From positions 2,800,896-2,864,895 of the forward strand of contig CM053328.1 in assembly GCA_028583605.1 (NCBI GenBank): 64,000 bases of DNA, in the 5' to 3' direction. Below the pieces are notes generated by a model that saw only the letters and a list, made by a program, of their open reading frames with translations, was not told the origin of the DNA and made no database searches. The stretch is from Dastarcus helophoroides. Its lineage: Eukaryota; Arthropoda; Insecta; Coleoptera; Bothrideridae. This document shows, piece by piece, positions 51,901 to 62,198 of the stretch; position 1 is the stretch's first letter, and each line of letters begins with the position of its first letter. The position numbers and the translations under genes are program-made.

Positions 51901-54150
51901 TGGTGGAACGGACTAGTGCTTGGTTATCATCAAAAATTGAAATACAAATCTTGTCCCCTGAAACCAAAAAGAAAAGAAAACACAACAGAGGCTGCTCTAA
52001 CGCATTTCAATAGCCATCTCTCAGTGGCTAGCGTTAGAGCAACCTCTATTGTGTTTTTTTAATCTTTTTTGGTTTCAGGGGACAAGATTTGTATTTCAAT
52101 TTTTGAAAACCAAGGACCAATCCGTTCCACCAAAACTGTAACCCTTTAGATTCTGGTTCTAAATTAAATAATTTTAGTCGAACTTACAGCGAAGCTGACT
52201 TTCTTGAATGCAATTAGCAGTAATAATAATTACCTATTAGATTGATTCAATTCATTCTGCCATCGCAAATTGCCATTTTCCAGGACGCTAGTCATACCAT
52301 ATTACGATATTTTCCGGATTGTCTCTGTGGATACTTTGTGTTAGATATTTCACGAAAGTTTTTAAATTTTCTGATTGGGGAACGGAATTTTCAATATTGA
52401 TCAACCAACCGTCGAATTTAAATAATCTTGTTAGCGTAGTCAAATGCAAAACGAACGACTGTATCGACATCATATCCTTGAGAATTTGATCGCAGATGCG
52501 TTGACCATCATGCCATTCCGTAATTAGTGTACCTAAAAGTATTTGAATAACACATGCAAACTAAGCGTGGATGTAATACCTAAAACCTTGACGCCGTTCC
52601 TGTGGGCCACGTTTATCCAACATAGGGGTGGAATCGTTATGAAGTTATGACTGAAGTAGACGAATATGTCGATGTGAGCCCAATTGTAGAATGTGTAGCA
52701 ATTTCCAATATTTACGTCACCCAGATACCTACAAGAATTCCAATTTAATGTGTAAATCGAGCCAAAATCAACTAAGTCTTACAATTAAATTAGATCGTAT
52801 TAAAACACTACTCTTTAGAAGTTTTTTTGATTACTATTAATACTAACTGAATGAAATTTTCCCCAAAAATTACAACCTATCCTTGTTTAAGAAGGCGGTT
52901 CATCACCATATATCCTTGTTTCTGCATCCTACTCACTTTGAAGGGTTACCCTTTGCGATGGGTAAACTTTAAAAAAACTTTAAACTTTAAAAAAACTTAA
53001 AAAAAATAATACATGAAAGCTCAAGTGCTTGTTATTGTTGCACTGAGTGTCATACATTATTCAACTTTGAAAGTAAAAATTAGAACTTCTTTTGAAACTC
53101 GAAACTTTAAAACGATATTTCTAAAAAAATGTAACTTAAATCGTTCTTCTAGCGTCGACCACAGTACGTACAGAATCTGCATCAGTTTTTGAACCAGAAA
53201 TTCAGATTTGAGCACACTAATGAACGCATTTCTATGAAACGTATGCATCCAAATTTCTGATTCGGAAACCTGATCTGAATTGTGTGTATAGGACGGGCCC
53301 TAAACGCAGTATATACTGCTGCTGTAATAGTACTAGTCCGAATTAAACAAAAATATGCTTTACTTGTCCTCCAAATATCCTCCTCTGTAGTCGTGACACA
53401 CAAGAGTTTTGGGCACAAATTTCCTATCCAGCCTGATTTGGGGTTTAAATTCGCTGCTTTTAACGTGGCAATCGGATAAAACATTCCGAACGACAGTAGG
53501 GCTGCGCCACTGAAGTGGAATACACCTGTGGATCCATTCTGGAGGATTACTCACGACAGTGTAGAGATCATCCAAACTTTTCACTGGTACACACTCTAGA
53601 AAATAACTGGGCTTCATCTCATCCTCAATTTCGACGACTTTCTTAATTTGTTTATCTGCTTTTGTACTTGATTCATCTGGTTTTGCGTTTATCAGTTGAG
53701 GTTCTACCAAGTTTTCGGTAACTTCTAGTTTTAGAGATACATCAGGTTTTATAGATATATCAGGTTTTATAGATATATCAGGTTTTACAGATACATCAGG
53801 TTTTACGGATACACCAGGTTTTACAGATACATCAAGTGCTATCGATATATCAGGTTTTGCAGATACAACTTCGGGTTTCAGAGATACAGCTTGAGCTTTT
53901 ACAGATACCGGCTTCAGTATCTGGAATTATCTGGTTTAGGCAATTATTTCGTTTGAATCTATAAAGTTACTTTTAAGATCGTTTTCCCGTAGTGTCACCT
54001 CTGGTTTGGTGTCGAGATATTTCTCTACTGGGGCTGACTGCATGACAATGCTTTCTATGAAATAAAAAAGATAGCGTTGTAGCAGCAATAGATAGAGTAA
54101 CGAGAAATGAATAGGAAATAGATAAGTTACTTACTATTTGTTTCACTCAT
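48829..54150 (-). CDS. Engase: Cytosolic endo-beta-N-acetylglucosaminidase (ENGase, GH85), eight exons
   Basis: Cleaves the chitobiose core of free N-glycans and misfolded glycoproteins in the cytosol. Exons (transcript order): 54150-54135, 54054-53364, 52728-52580, 52532-52234, 51187-51022, 50972-50760, 49477-49013, 48961-48829, with GT-AG introns and matching phases. GH85 landmarks: [53 protein letters not shown] with the catalytic Asn and Glu, [20 protein letters not shown], then a C-terminal beta-sandwich region. Summed length is 2132 nt; removing one-base insertions near 52289 and 49081 gives 2130 nt, or 709 residues (human is of similar size). A compensated pair of shifts or a tiny intron near 53925-53950 is also needed. 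No signal peptide, as expected. Convergent with UBE4B. It may be functional with assembly errors, or decaying. Confidence 0.88.
49013..49477 (-). CDS. Engase: ENGase exon 7, C-terminal domain (one apparent +1 frameshift)
   Basis: Acceptor TTTGTTTTCAG. Starts [12 protein letters not shown], in the place of the WYNLSxQ segment of other ENGases, and continues with a beta-rich stretch ([32 protein letters not shown]) that corresponds to the region after the barrel in the human enzyme. The uncorrected frame ends at a TGA at 49028; the corrected one (one T fewer in AAATTT, about 49080-49085) reads [18 protein letters not shown] to NPT at the donor. Confidence 0.75.
49560..50440. repeat. Two tandem copies of an about 450-bp repeat in ENGase intron 6
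   Basis: The first copy (about 49587-50045) and the second (about 50080-50405) share TTTATTGGCTTTTTATTCGCC-like starts, GGGAATAAAGCTGCCC, GTCGAGTCACAAACAGCG and GATTGCCAATCCTTAAC. Part of it recurs at 51245-51340 (TTTATTGGCTTTTTCTTTGC, GTTAAGGATTGGCAATC), so it is probably a dispersed element. Confidence 0.7.
49650..49803. repeat. 18-bp minisatellite CGAAACGTTAAAACTGCT
   Basis: Eight to nine tandem copies within the first copy of the 450-bp repeat. The second copy at about 50155 has only about two units, so expansion is recent. It produces a [13 protein letters not shown] open frame that is not a gene. Confidence 0.9.
50535..50640 (+). repeat. tRNA-derived SINE-like sequence
   Basis: TAACCCAGTGGTAGAGCA (A-box-like) at about 50553 and GGATTTAATTCCCAG (B-box-like, usually GGTTCGAATCC) at about 50593 are spaced as in a tRNA gene, with AGACTTCTATGTGAAGGT between them like an anticodon arm. 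The acceptor stem does not pair well and the sequence runs into AT-rich DNA, so a SINE head or tRNA pseudogene fits better than a working tRNA gene. Confidence 0.5.
50760..50972 (-). CDS. Engase: ENGase exon 6
   Basis: Acceptor CAAATAG, first codons AAEMIRRY; then [30 protein letters not shown] and [11 protein letters not shown], the end of the GH85 barrel. Donor GTATGT, phase 0. The frame stays open past the donor into [10 protein letters not shown], which is intronic read-through. Confidence 0.88.
51022..51187 (-). CDS. Engase: ENGase exon 5
   Basis: Acceptor AATTTGTAG; encodes [15 protein letters not shown] and [20 protein letters not shown], the segment after the catalytic strand in GH85 (human FFDACDGLFANYNW, DVYVGVDVFARG). 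Donor GTAGTA, 49-bp intron to exon 6. Confidence 0.88.
51533..51560 (+). mobile_element. Extreme 3' tail of a LINE, copy 3
   Basis: CGAGTGGATTAAACTTAAAA followed by further A residues matches only the last 20 or so bases of the LINE tails at 30484 and 52850. Such very short 5'-truncated inserts are typical of target-primed reverse transcription. Confidence 0.4.
51739..51892. mobile_element. Hairpin MITE, copy 3 (truncated)
   Basis: Inner parts of both arms remain (TTGGTCCCCTGAAACCAAG, GGAGATGATAGCTCGGC, TTTAATCTTTCGTGGTTTCAG). Both outer ends are lost and it abuts copy 4 directly through a T run. In ENGase intron 4. Confidence 0.7.
51901..52132. mobile_element. Hairpin MITE, copy 4 (complete)
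   Basis: 232 bp from TGGTGGAACGGACTAGTGC to CCAATCCGTTCCACCA. The arms of about 100 bp are inverted and nearly identical around a centre of about 15 bp (CCATCTCTCAGTGGCTAG). This is the copy that shows both termini. Flanks are TTT on the left and AAA on the right, so a short target duplication is not readable. In ENGase intron 4. Confidence 0.82.
52234..52532 (-). CDS. Engase: ENGase exon 4, catalytic centre (one apparent +1 frameshift)
   Basis: Acceptor CTTTTAG. Encodes [20 protein letters not shown], then [11 protein letters not shown], where the Asn of NIE and the Glu act in the substrate-assisted mechanism of GH85. The frame then reaches WYD and a TAG; dropping one T (about 52288-52291) restores [18 protein letters not shown], matching the family's WYDSV...LRWQNELN. 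Donor GTAATT after 52234, phase 2. Confidence 0.88.
52580..52728 (-). CDS. Engase: ENGase exon 3
   Basis: Acceptor TTCTTGTAG. Encodes [34 protein letters not shown] and [12 protein letters not shown], the first strands of the GH85 barrel. Too short for a long uninterrupted frame, but in phase with both neighbours. Donor GTATTA, 47-bp intron. Confidence 0.85.
52850..53000 (+). mobile_element. 5'-truncated LINE tail, copy 2
   Basis: TTTTCCCCAAAAATTACAACC through GGGTTACCCTTTGCGATGGG and an A-rich tail is a diverged copy of the 3' part of 30484-30738. It lies in ENGase intron 2, antisense to the gene. Confidence 0.6.
53364..54054 (-). CDS. Engase: ENGase exon 2: N-terminal linker with hexapeptide repeats and start of GH85
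   Basis: Acceptor TTTTATTTCATAG. The 5' part reads [20 protein letters not shown]. Then come a site with two in-frame stops (53925-53950; one base too many and one too few would repair it) and a run of SVKPDV/SIKPDI-type hexapeptides (about 53745-53895, six to eight copies of an 18-bp unit). The GH85 part begins at [15 protein letters not shown] and ends [11 protein letters not shown]. If translation began instead at the Met at 53710, the repeat segment would be skipped. Donor GTAAAG, phase 2. Confidence 0.75.
54135..54150 (-). CDS. Engase: ENGase coding exon 1 (16 nt)
   Basis: ATGAGTGAAACAAATA before the donor GTAAGT, phase 1, giving MSETN and joining to KSIV in exon 2. Chosen because it is the nearest upstream Met with a good donor in phase. 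The N-terminus is not conserved in the family, so this is a tentative call. Confidence 0.45.
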
Positions 54151-55125
54151 TGTTGCATTAGTTATCACATAAAAAAAATTATAGTAATCGCAGCCTTAAT
54201 ATAAGAATGGGAACAGGAAGTTCGCAAGTGGAGCAAGATATAAAAATGTAATCATGACCGCATTGATTAAAAGTAATGAGAAAATTTAGATTTCCAGGAG
54301 CAATTAGGTGTTAATTTTGATACGTTTACAGGTTTACAATTTACACGTGTGTAAAGCATATCAATGTTTTCATACGAAGTTGTGGTCAGCAGATTTGCCA
54401 AAGTGATACGAACGCATGATAAATATTTACATCTGAGATAACAGATAAAATCTAAATATCAACTTGAAGAGGTTAGAAATTTGAAAAATGCGCAAAAATG
54501 ACAACCATGTCAACCCCGTTTGAATTAACCAAACGAAATATCCCTAAATTTCAACAAAAACGCAAAAATAAGAAGTTTTTTCAAGGTCATTGATTATAGT
54601 CCGTCCATAAAATAACGCATAATTTTCAGAATTAATGCGTTGATCATTGATTGAATAAAATACACGTTGAATTGAATGGTTGATTGAATATTCAATCGTT
54701 AATTGAATAATTTCAATCAACGATTAAAGGAAACATATGTTTTATAAAAAAATCGCTGGAACCCGTCAATTTAATTTCTATTTTTGTCACCTTTTGCGTG
54801 TATTCAGCTTTATACAGTTTGGTTTTAAAACTGTCTACAAAATGTAATTTTATTTCTTTAACTGGAAAACTCAGCTATCTTTTTCCATATTTAATTAGAG
54901 CTCCTTATTGGTAATCCCTTTCGTTTCTCGTATTTTTTAAATGTCGCATCAGTGGCATGTCAAAATTTAAAATAAATCAGAAATCTGTTAAACTTTTTAT
55001 TTTCATTTATTCAATTTAATTTCTAACTTTTTAACACGGAATTGGATAAGTTATAAGGAAAGAAAAAACTTGGAGTTTGAAGCAAACATTTTGTGATTGA
55101 AACAGAGATTTTGTTTTTTTTTTCA
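54151..55125. other. Region upstream of ENGase, no gene recognised
   Basis: Should contain the ENGase promoter, but no element can be named. At 54636-54725 there is a cluster of TTGATTGAATATTCAATC dyads related to the hairpin inside the MITE at 17936. Confidence 0.4.
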
Positions 55126-58012
55126 CCTATTTTATCGCAGCTTTAATCGTTTCCTTAAAATTACGCCTTTAAACCCTGATTTTTCATAAAAATGAAAAAA
55201 TAAAATCGAAATTGGGCGATTAAAGTAAAAAATATCGAGAAAAACAGGCAATGATTTTTAAAAAACGTGTTAATTCCTAAATTGGAGCAAAAAATTAACA
55301 AAAAAAAACTATAAAATGGTATAGTTCACATTTCGTGACACGTTTAACGCTGATTTTTCATGAAAATTAGAAAATAAAATCGAAATTGGGCGACTAAAGT
55401 AAAAAAATATCGAGAAAAAGATGTAATAATTTTAAAGAAATGTGTTAATCCTAGTTTGGAGCAAAAAATTAATAAAAAAAACTATGAAATGGTATAATTT
55501 ACATTTGGAGAAAAATTACGCTTTTAACAATGATTTTTCATAAAAATTAGACAATAAAATCGAAATTGGGCGACTAAAGTAAAAAATATCGAGAAAATGA
55601 GGTAATAATTTAAAGGAAACGTGTTAATCCTGGTTTGGAGCAAAAAATTCATAAAAAAAAACTATAAAATGGTGTAATTTACATTTTGAGACAAATTACG
55701 CGTTTAACCCCGATTTTTCATGAAAATTATAACAGAAAATCGAAGCTGGGCGACTAAAGTAAAAAAATATCAAGAAAAAGACGTAATAACTTAAAAAAAA
55801 TATGTTAATCCTAGTTTGGAGCAAAAAATTAATCAAAAAAAAACTATAAAATGGTATAGTTTACATTTCGAGAAAAATTACGCGTTTAACACCGATTTTT
55901 CATAAAAATTAGACAATAAAATCGAAATTGAGCGACTAAAGTAAAAAATATCGAGAAAATGAGGTAATAATTTAAAGGAAACGTGTTAATCCTAGTTTGG
56001 AGCAAAAAATGCATAAAAAAAACTATAAAATGGTATAGTTTACATTTTGAGACAAATTACGCGTTTAACCCAGATTTTTTATAAAAATTATAAAAGAAAA
56101 TCGAAGCTGGGCGACTAAAGTAACAAAATATCGAGAAAAGGACGTAATAACTTTAAAAAAATGTGTTAATCCTAGTTTGGAACAAAAAATTAATAAAAAA
56201 AAAACTATAAAACGGTATAGTTAACATTTAGAGAAAAATTACGCGTTTAACACTGATGTTTCATAAAAATTAGACAATAAAATCGAAATTGGGCGACTAA
56301 AGTAAAAAATATCGAGAAAAAAAAGTAATAATTTAAACAAAACGTGTAAATCCTAGTTTGGAGCAAAAAATTCATAAGAAAAACTATAAAATGGTATAGT
56401 TTACATTTTGAGACAAATTACGCGTTTAACCCCGATTTTTCATAAAAATTATAAAAGAAAATCGAAGCTGGGCGACTAAAGTAACAAAATATCGAGAAAA
56501 AGACGTAATAACTTTAAAAAAATGTGTTAATCCTAGTTTGGAACAAAAAATTAATAAAAAAAAAACTATAAAACGGTATAGTTAACATTTAGAGAAAAAT
56601 TACGCGTTTAACACTGATGTTTCATAAAAATTAGACAATAAAATCGAAATTGGGCGACTAAAGTAAAAAATATCGAGAAAAAAAAGTAATAATTTAAACA
56701 AAACGTGTAAATCCTAGTTTGGAGCAAAAAATTCATAAGAAAAACTATAAAATGGTATAGTTTACATTTTGAGACAAATTACGCGTTTAACCCCGATTTT
56801 TCATAAAAATTATAAAAGAAAATCGAAGCTGGGCGACTAAAGTAACAAAATATCGAGAAAAAGACGTAATAACTTTAAAAAAATGTGTTAATCCTAGTTT
56901 GGAGCAAAAAATTAATCAAAAAAAAAACTATAAAATGGTATAGTTTACATTTCGAGAAAAATTACGCATTTAATACTGATTTTTCATAAAAATTAGACAA
57001 TAAAATCGAAATTGGGCGACTAAAGTAAAAAATATCGAGAAAATGAGGTAATAATTTACAGGAAATGTGTTAATTCCTAGATTGGAGCAAAAAATTAATA
57101 AGAAAAAACTATAAAATGGTATAGTTTATATTTCGCGACAAATTACACATTTAACGCTGATTTTTCATGAAAATTAGAAAATAAAATCGAAATTGGGCGA
57201 TTAAAGTAAAAAAATATCCAGAAAAAGACGTAATAATTATAAGGAAATGTGTTAATCTTAGTTTGGAGCAAAAAATTAATAAAAAAAACTATGAAATGGT
57301 ATAATTTACACTTGGAGAAAAATTACGCTTTTAACAATGATTTTTCATAAAAATTAGACAATAAAATCGAAATTGGGCGACTAAAGTAAAAAATATCGAG
57401 AAAATGAGGTAATAATTTAAAGGAAACGTGTTAATCCTAGTTTGGAGCAAAAAATTCATAAAAAAACTATAAAATGGTATAGTTTACATTTCGCGACAAA
57501 TTACACGTTTAACGCTGATTTTTTATGAAAATTAGAAAATAAAATCGAAATTGGGCGACTAAAGTAAAAAAATATCGAGAAAAAGACGTAATAATTTTTA
57601 AAAAATGTGTTAATCCTAGTTTGGAGTAAAAAATTAATAAAAAAAAGCTATAAAATGGTATAAGTTATATTTCGAGAAAAATTACGCGTTTAATCCCAAT
57701 TTTTCATAAAAATTAGAAAATAAAATCGAAATTGGGCGACTAAAGTAAAAAATATCGAGAAAAAGAGGTAATAATTTAAACAAAACGTGTAAATCCTAGT
57801 TTGGAGCAAAAAATTAATAAAAAAAACTATAAAATGATATAGGTTACATTTCGAGAAAAATTACGCGTTTAACCTGGATTTTTCATAAAAATTAGAAAAT
57901 AAAATCGGAAATGGGCGACTAAAGTAAAAAATATCTATAAAAACAGGTAACACTTTTTAAAAAATGTGTTGATTCCTAGTTTGAAGCAAAAAATTAATAA
58001 AAAACTATAAAA
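55126..58012. repeat. About 180-bp satellite, about 16 monomers, alternating A/B types
   Basis: Each monomer holds ATTACGCGTTTAAC, TTTTTCATAAAAATTA, TGGGCGACTAAAGTAA, ATATCGAGAAAA, GTGTTAATCCTAGTTTGGAG and AACTATAAAATGGTATAG, with a spacing of 178-182 bp. Between about 55560 and 57000 two versions alternate strictly: A (GAAATTGGGCGACTAAAG, with TTAGACAATAAAATC) and B (GAAGCTGGGCGACTAAAG, with AAGAAAATC and GACGTAATAAC), a dimeric higher-order pattern of about 360 bp. Outside that zone only A-like monomers are seen. Confidence 0.92.
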
Positions 58013-58404
58013 TGTTATGTTGTTTCAAGAGAAAATTAAAATTTGCAAAAATCCATCAAAATTTTGATTTTATAAAACCTTTCGCGCAATATAGACAAAC
58101 GAGTATATCTTTCAAAATGTTTGCGTTTTCGAAAAATTCCAAATTCAAACGGTTTTCCCAAAATTTAAAGCTTTTTCTCCAAATTCGGTTTCTTTTCGAA
58201 ATGTTGTCATTTGTCTTAAATTTCGATTTTTCCCAAAAATGTTGGCTTTTTAAAAATATGTTTGTTTTAATCCCTAAAATTCGACTTTCATCGTCAACTC
58301 TTCTTAAAGTTTCACATTTGTATAAAAATTTCAAGAATTCCACAAAGTAAGGGTTAGAAATGTCAATTATTTAAAAATTTCAATTCATTTTGAGAAATTG
58401 TATT
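58013..58404. other. T-rich non-coding DNA
   Basis: Degenerate TTTTCGAAA/CCAAATTC words; an open frame at 58012-58350 is Phe/Lys/Ser-rich without recognised homology and overlaps the satellite edge. Confidence 0.45.
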
Positions 58405-58642
58405 TTGGTAGAACGTACTGGTCCTTGGTTATCTTCAAAAATTGTCCCCTGAAACCAAAAAAGTTTAAAAAACACAACAAAAGTTGCACTAACGCGTTTC
58501 GATAGCCAAGCTATCATCTTCAGAGAGATACTGGAGATGATCTCTGAAGGTTGGCTATCGAAACGCGTTAGAGCAACCTTTATTGTGTTTTTTAATCTTA
58601 ATTGGTCTCAGGGGACAAAATCCGTATTTCAATTTTTTAGAA
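58405..58642. mobile_element. Hairpin MITE, copy 5
   Basis: TTGGTAGAACGTACTGGTCC opens the left arm, CTAACGCGTTTCGATAGCC and its complement GGCTATCGAAACGCGTTAG flank the centre, and the right arm ends GGTCTCAGGGGACAAAATCC followed by GTATTTCAATTTTT. The left arm has a deletion of about 20 bp compared with copy 4. Confidence 0.78.
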
Positions 58643-58955
58643 ATTGTGTTATTTTTTAATTGTCCCAATTCATTCCCAAATTTCAACTTTTCTCGAGATT
58701 TGACTTTATAAAAATCACGTTTTGGCAAATTTCGTGTTTTTTTTTAATTCGGCCTTTTTCCAGAAATTGAAAGTTTTTTCCAAATACGTCTTCTTTTCTC
58801 CAGATCTCAAAGTTATTGCCAACAGTCGACTTGTTTTTTTTTTCAAAATTTGACCTTTTGAGGGAAATTTTATTCATCAAAATCCGATTGTTTAAGCTTC
58901 TGGAAATTTGTAACTTTTGCACCAAATTCGGCGTTTTCTGGAAATATGCAGTTTG
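58643..58955. other. AT-rich non-coding DNA
   Basis: Nothing recognised; degenerate repeat words only. Confidence 0.4.
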
Positions 58956-60260
58956 TAAATTTTTTTAAAAATTAATTAAAGTTGGGCTTTATATTTCTAA
59001 AAAATCTAGGTTTAGGTTTGAAGTCGAATTTTTTAGAAAGATCAATTTAAGAATTTTGCAAAAAAGAAGGAAACAGTTTTAGGAAATTTTTAAGTATTTT
59101 GAAAAGTTCAATTTCTTTTCAAAATTCTGAATTTAAACCAGAAACATTTTGATGCTTTGAAGGAAATTAGAAGTTACTTTCGAACTATGTTCTCGAAATA
59201 CCAATTTGATTTTTTCTTTTGAATAATAACAGAGTTTTAGGAATTTCTTAAGTATTTCGAAATGTTGAGTTTCTTTTTAAAAATCTGAATATAAACCTGA
59301 AATATTTTGATGATTTGAAGGAAATTCAGAAAAGAAATTTCGAAATTTCGAAGTTATTTTGAAACTATGTTCTCACAATCATAACTTAATTTTTTATTTA
59401 TTTGGGAATAATCACGATGTTTTAAGAATTTGTTAAGTATTTCGTAATGTCGAGTTTCTTTTGAAAATTCGGAATTAAACCTAACCCATTTTGATGTTTT
59501 GGAGGAAATTTGGAAAAGAAATTTCGACGTTATTTTCGAATTATGTTCTCAAAATCCCAACTTAAATTTATTTTAATTTGTATAATTACGAAATTTTAAG
59601 AATTTCTTAGTATTAAGACATGTAAAGTGTCTTTTGAAAATTCTCAATTTAAACCTGTAACATTTTGATGATTTGAAGGGAATTCAGAGAAGAAATTTCG
59701 AAGTTATTTTCAAACTATGTTCCCAAAATCCTAATTTAATTTTTTGTTAATCTTGGAATAATGACGAAGTTTTAAGGATTTTTTAAAAGTCGAAATGTTC
59801 AATAAAGAAATTGAACATTACGAACTTTTAAAAAATTCTTAAAACTTCGTCATTATTCCAAGATTCTGTTATTATTCCCAAATAAAAAAAATCAAATTGG
59901 AATTTTGAGAACATAGTTCGAAAATACTTCCAAAGTTCCTTCAAAGCATTAACATGTTTCAGGGTTAAATTCAGAATTATGAAAAGAATCATAATTCTGA
60001 ATTTAAACCTGAAACATGTTGATGCTTTGAAGGAAATTTGGAAGTATTTTCAAACTATGTTCTCAAAATTCCAATTTGATTTTTTTTTTATTTGAAAATA
60101 ATAACAGAGTTTAAAGAATTTCTTAAGTATTTCGAGTTGAGTTTCTTTTTAAAATTCTGAATTTCAACTTGGAAACATTTTGATGATTTGAAGGAAATGT
60201 AGGGAAAAAAAATTTCGAAGTTATTTTTGAGCTATGTTTTCAAAATCCCAATTTTTTTTT
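58956..60260. repeat. Tandem repeat of about 170-280 bp with an inverted segment
   Basis: The words AACTATGTTCTCAAAATCCC, ACATTTTGATGATTTGAAGG and GTTTTAAGAATTTCTTAAG recur about six times. At about 59815-59990 one unit is inverted, producing two back-to-back palindromes: arms 59747-59810 against 59820-59870, and 59870-59990 against 59990-60090. Confidence 0.75.
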
Positions 60261-61540
60261 GTTTAAAAGAAAAATGGTCCGAAATTCCAAAAGTCAACAT
60301 TATTCAAAATAGTCTAAATTTTGATTGAAGGTGAAACATTTGGGAAAAACTAAATTTATTTAAAAAAAAATGTTTCTCAAAATTTTAACTTTAATACTGA
60401 GCGAGTGAGATTTCGACTTTTCTAGAAGTTTTTAAGTTCTAAGAAGAGTCGAACATTCAAGATTGCATCAAAGGTCCGAGATCAATTTAATTATCAATTA
60501 ATTAATTTTTAAAGTAGAAAATCTTCCATGATTAAGTCGAATTTTCCTGATTAACGTTAAAAGTTGGTCAACGTCAAATTATCGTTTTCTCAAAATTTAA
60601 TTCTAGAATTTGAAATTTTGAGAAAAAAGTGAAAACGTCCTCGAAATAAACCCGTTATTTCTATTCTAAAGATGAAATTTAAGGGAAAAAAAGTAAGTAA
60701 GAGGAAATTTAAGGAGAAAATGAGAAAAAATGAATGTTCAACCAAATAAGAGAAAAATCGAAGTTTCAACAAAAGCTAAACATTTTTAAAAAACTTTTCG
60801 AATTTTCGAGTTTAAAAATTTTGAGCGATTAAAGCAGTGGGAAAAATCCAAAATTCATTTAAAAAAAGTTAGTTTTAACCTAAAACTTTGAGAAAAATTC
60901 AATTCAAACACGAAATTTCTAAAAAAAAAGTTAAACCAAAATTTTTAAAACAGAAAATCTTTCATGATTAAAGTCGAAATTTCCTGGTTAAAACTGAAAT
61001 CTGGTCAACGTCAAATTATCGTTTTCTCAAACTTTGATCTTAGAATTTGAAATTTCGAGAGAAAAGCGAAAACGTCCTCGAAATAAACCCGTTATTTCTA
61101 TTTTAAAAATAAAATTTAAGGAAAAAAAACAAGAAGAAATTTAAGGGAAAAATGTATGTTAAACCAAATAAGAGAAAATTCGACGTTTCAACAAAAGCTA
61201 AACATTTTTAAAAAACTTTTCGAATTTTCCAGTTTAAAAATTTTGAGCAAGCAAAACAGTGGGAAAAATCCAAAATACATTTAAAACAACGGAGTTTGAA
61301 CCTAAAACCGAGAAAAATTCAATTCAAACGCGAAATTTCTAAAAAAAAAGTCAAACCAAAATTTTTAACCAGAAAATCTTCCGCACAAAGTCGAAATTTC
61401 AATGTCAAAATCTCGTTTATTCGAAGTTTTGATTTCAGAATTGAAAATTTCGAGAAAAAATGTGAAAACCTCAGTACAAATAAACTCTACATTGAGAAAA
61501 TATTTATTCCTAAAGTTGTCAGATTTTATGCTCTTCAATT
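60261..61540. repeat. AT-rich tandem repeat, about 442-bp unit
   Basis: GTCAACGTCAAATTATCGTT and AACGTCCTCGAAATAAACCC recur at about 60565 and 61007 with long shared flanks (ACCAAATAAGAGAAAA, ACAAAAGCTAAACATTTTT); a third partial copy follows at about 61390. No gene. Confidence 0.75.
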
Positions 61541-62198
61541 TTTATTATAAACGTTAACATTATAGAAGCTATAGAAACCGAGATAATTGCAAAAAACTGA
61601 TTTTTGGGAAATTTGACCTTGAATAATTTACTAACGGTTGACCATTTAAAAAAATGTCTTAAACAAAACTTGTGGCAAATTTCATGCTCTACAAATCTTT
61701 TAACAAACGTTATCATCATAAACGCTATAGAAACCGAGATAATTGCAAAAAACCAATTTTTGTAAGTTTGATCTTCAAAAATTTACTATCTGTTGGGCAT
61801 ATGAATAAATATTTGTTAGTAAAATTGTCAAATTTTATGCCTTACAATAATTATTATAAACGTTAACATCATAGAAGCTATAGAAACCAATATAATTGCT
61901 TAAAACTGATTTTTGGGAAATTTGACCTTGAATAATTTACTAACGGTTCACCATATAAAAAATGTCTTAAACAAAACTTGTGGCAAATTTTATGCTCTAC
62001 AAATTTTTTTATAAACGTTAACATCTTAGAGGCTATAGAAACCGAGATAATTGCAAAAAAAATGGTTTTTAGGAAATTTGACCATGAATAATTTACTAAC
62101 GGTTGACCATATAAAAAAATGTCTTAAACAAAACTTGTGGTAAATTTTATGCTCTACAGCATTTATAATAAATGTTAACATCTTTGAAGTTGCAGTGT

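Noticed and set aside
55126..58012. A CRISPR array (regular repeats)
   Set aside because: Units are whole tandem monomers without unique spacers, in an evident eukaryotic genome.
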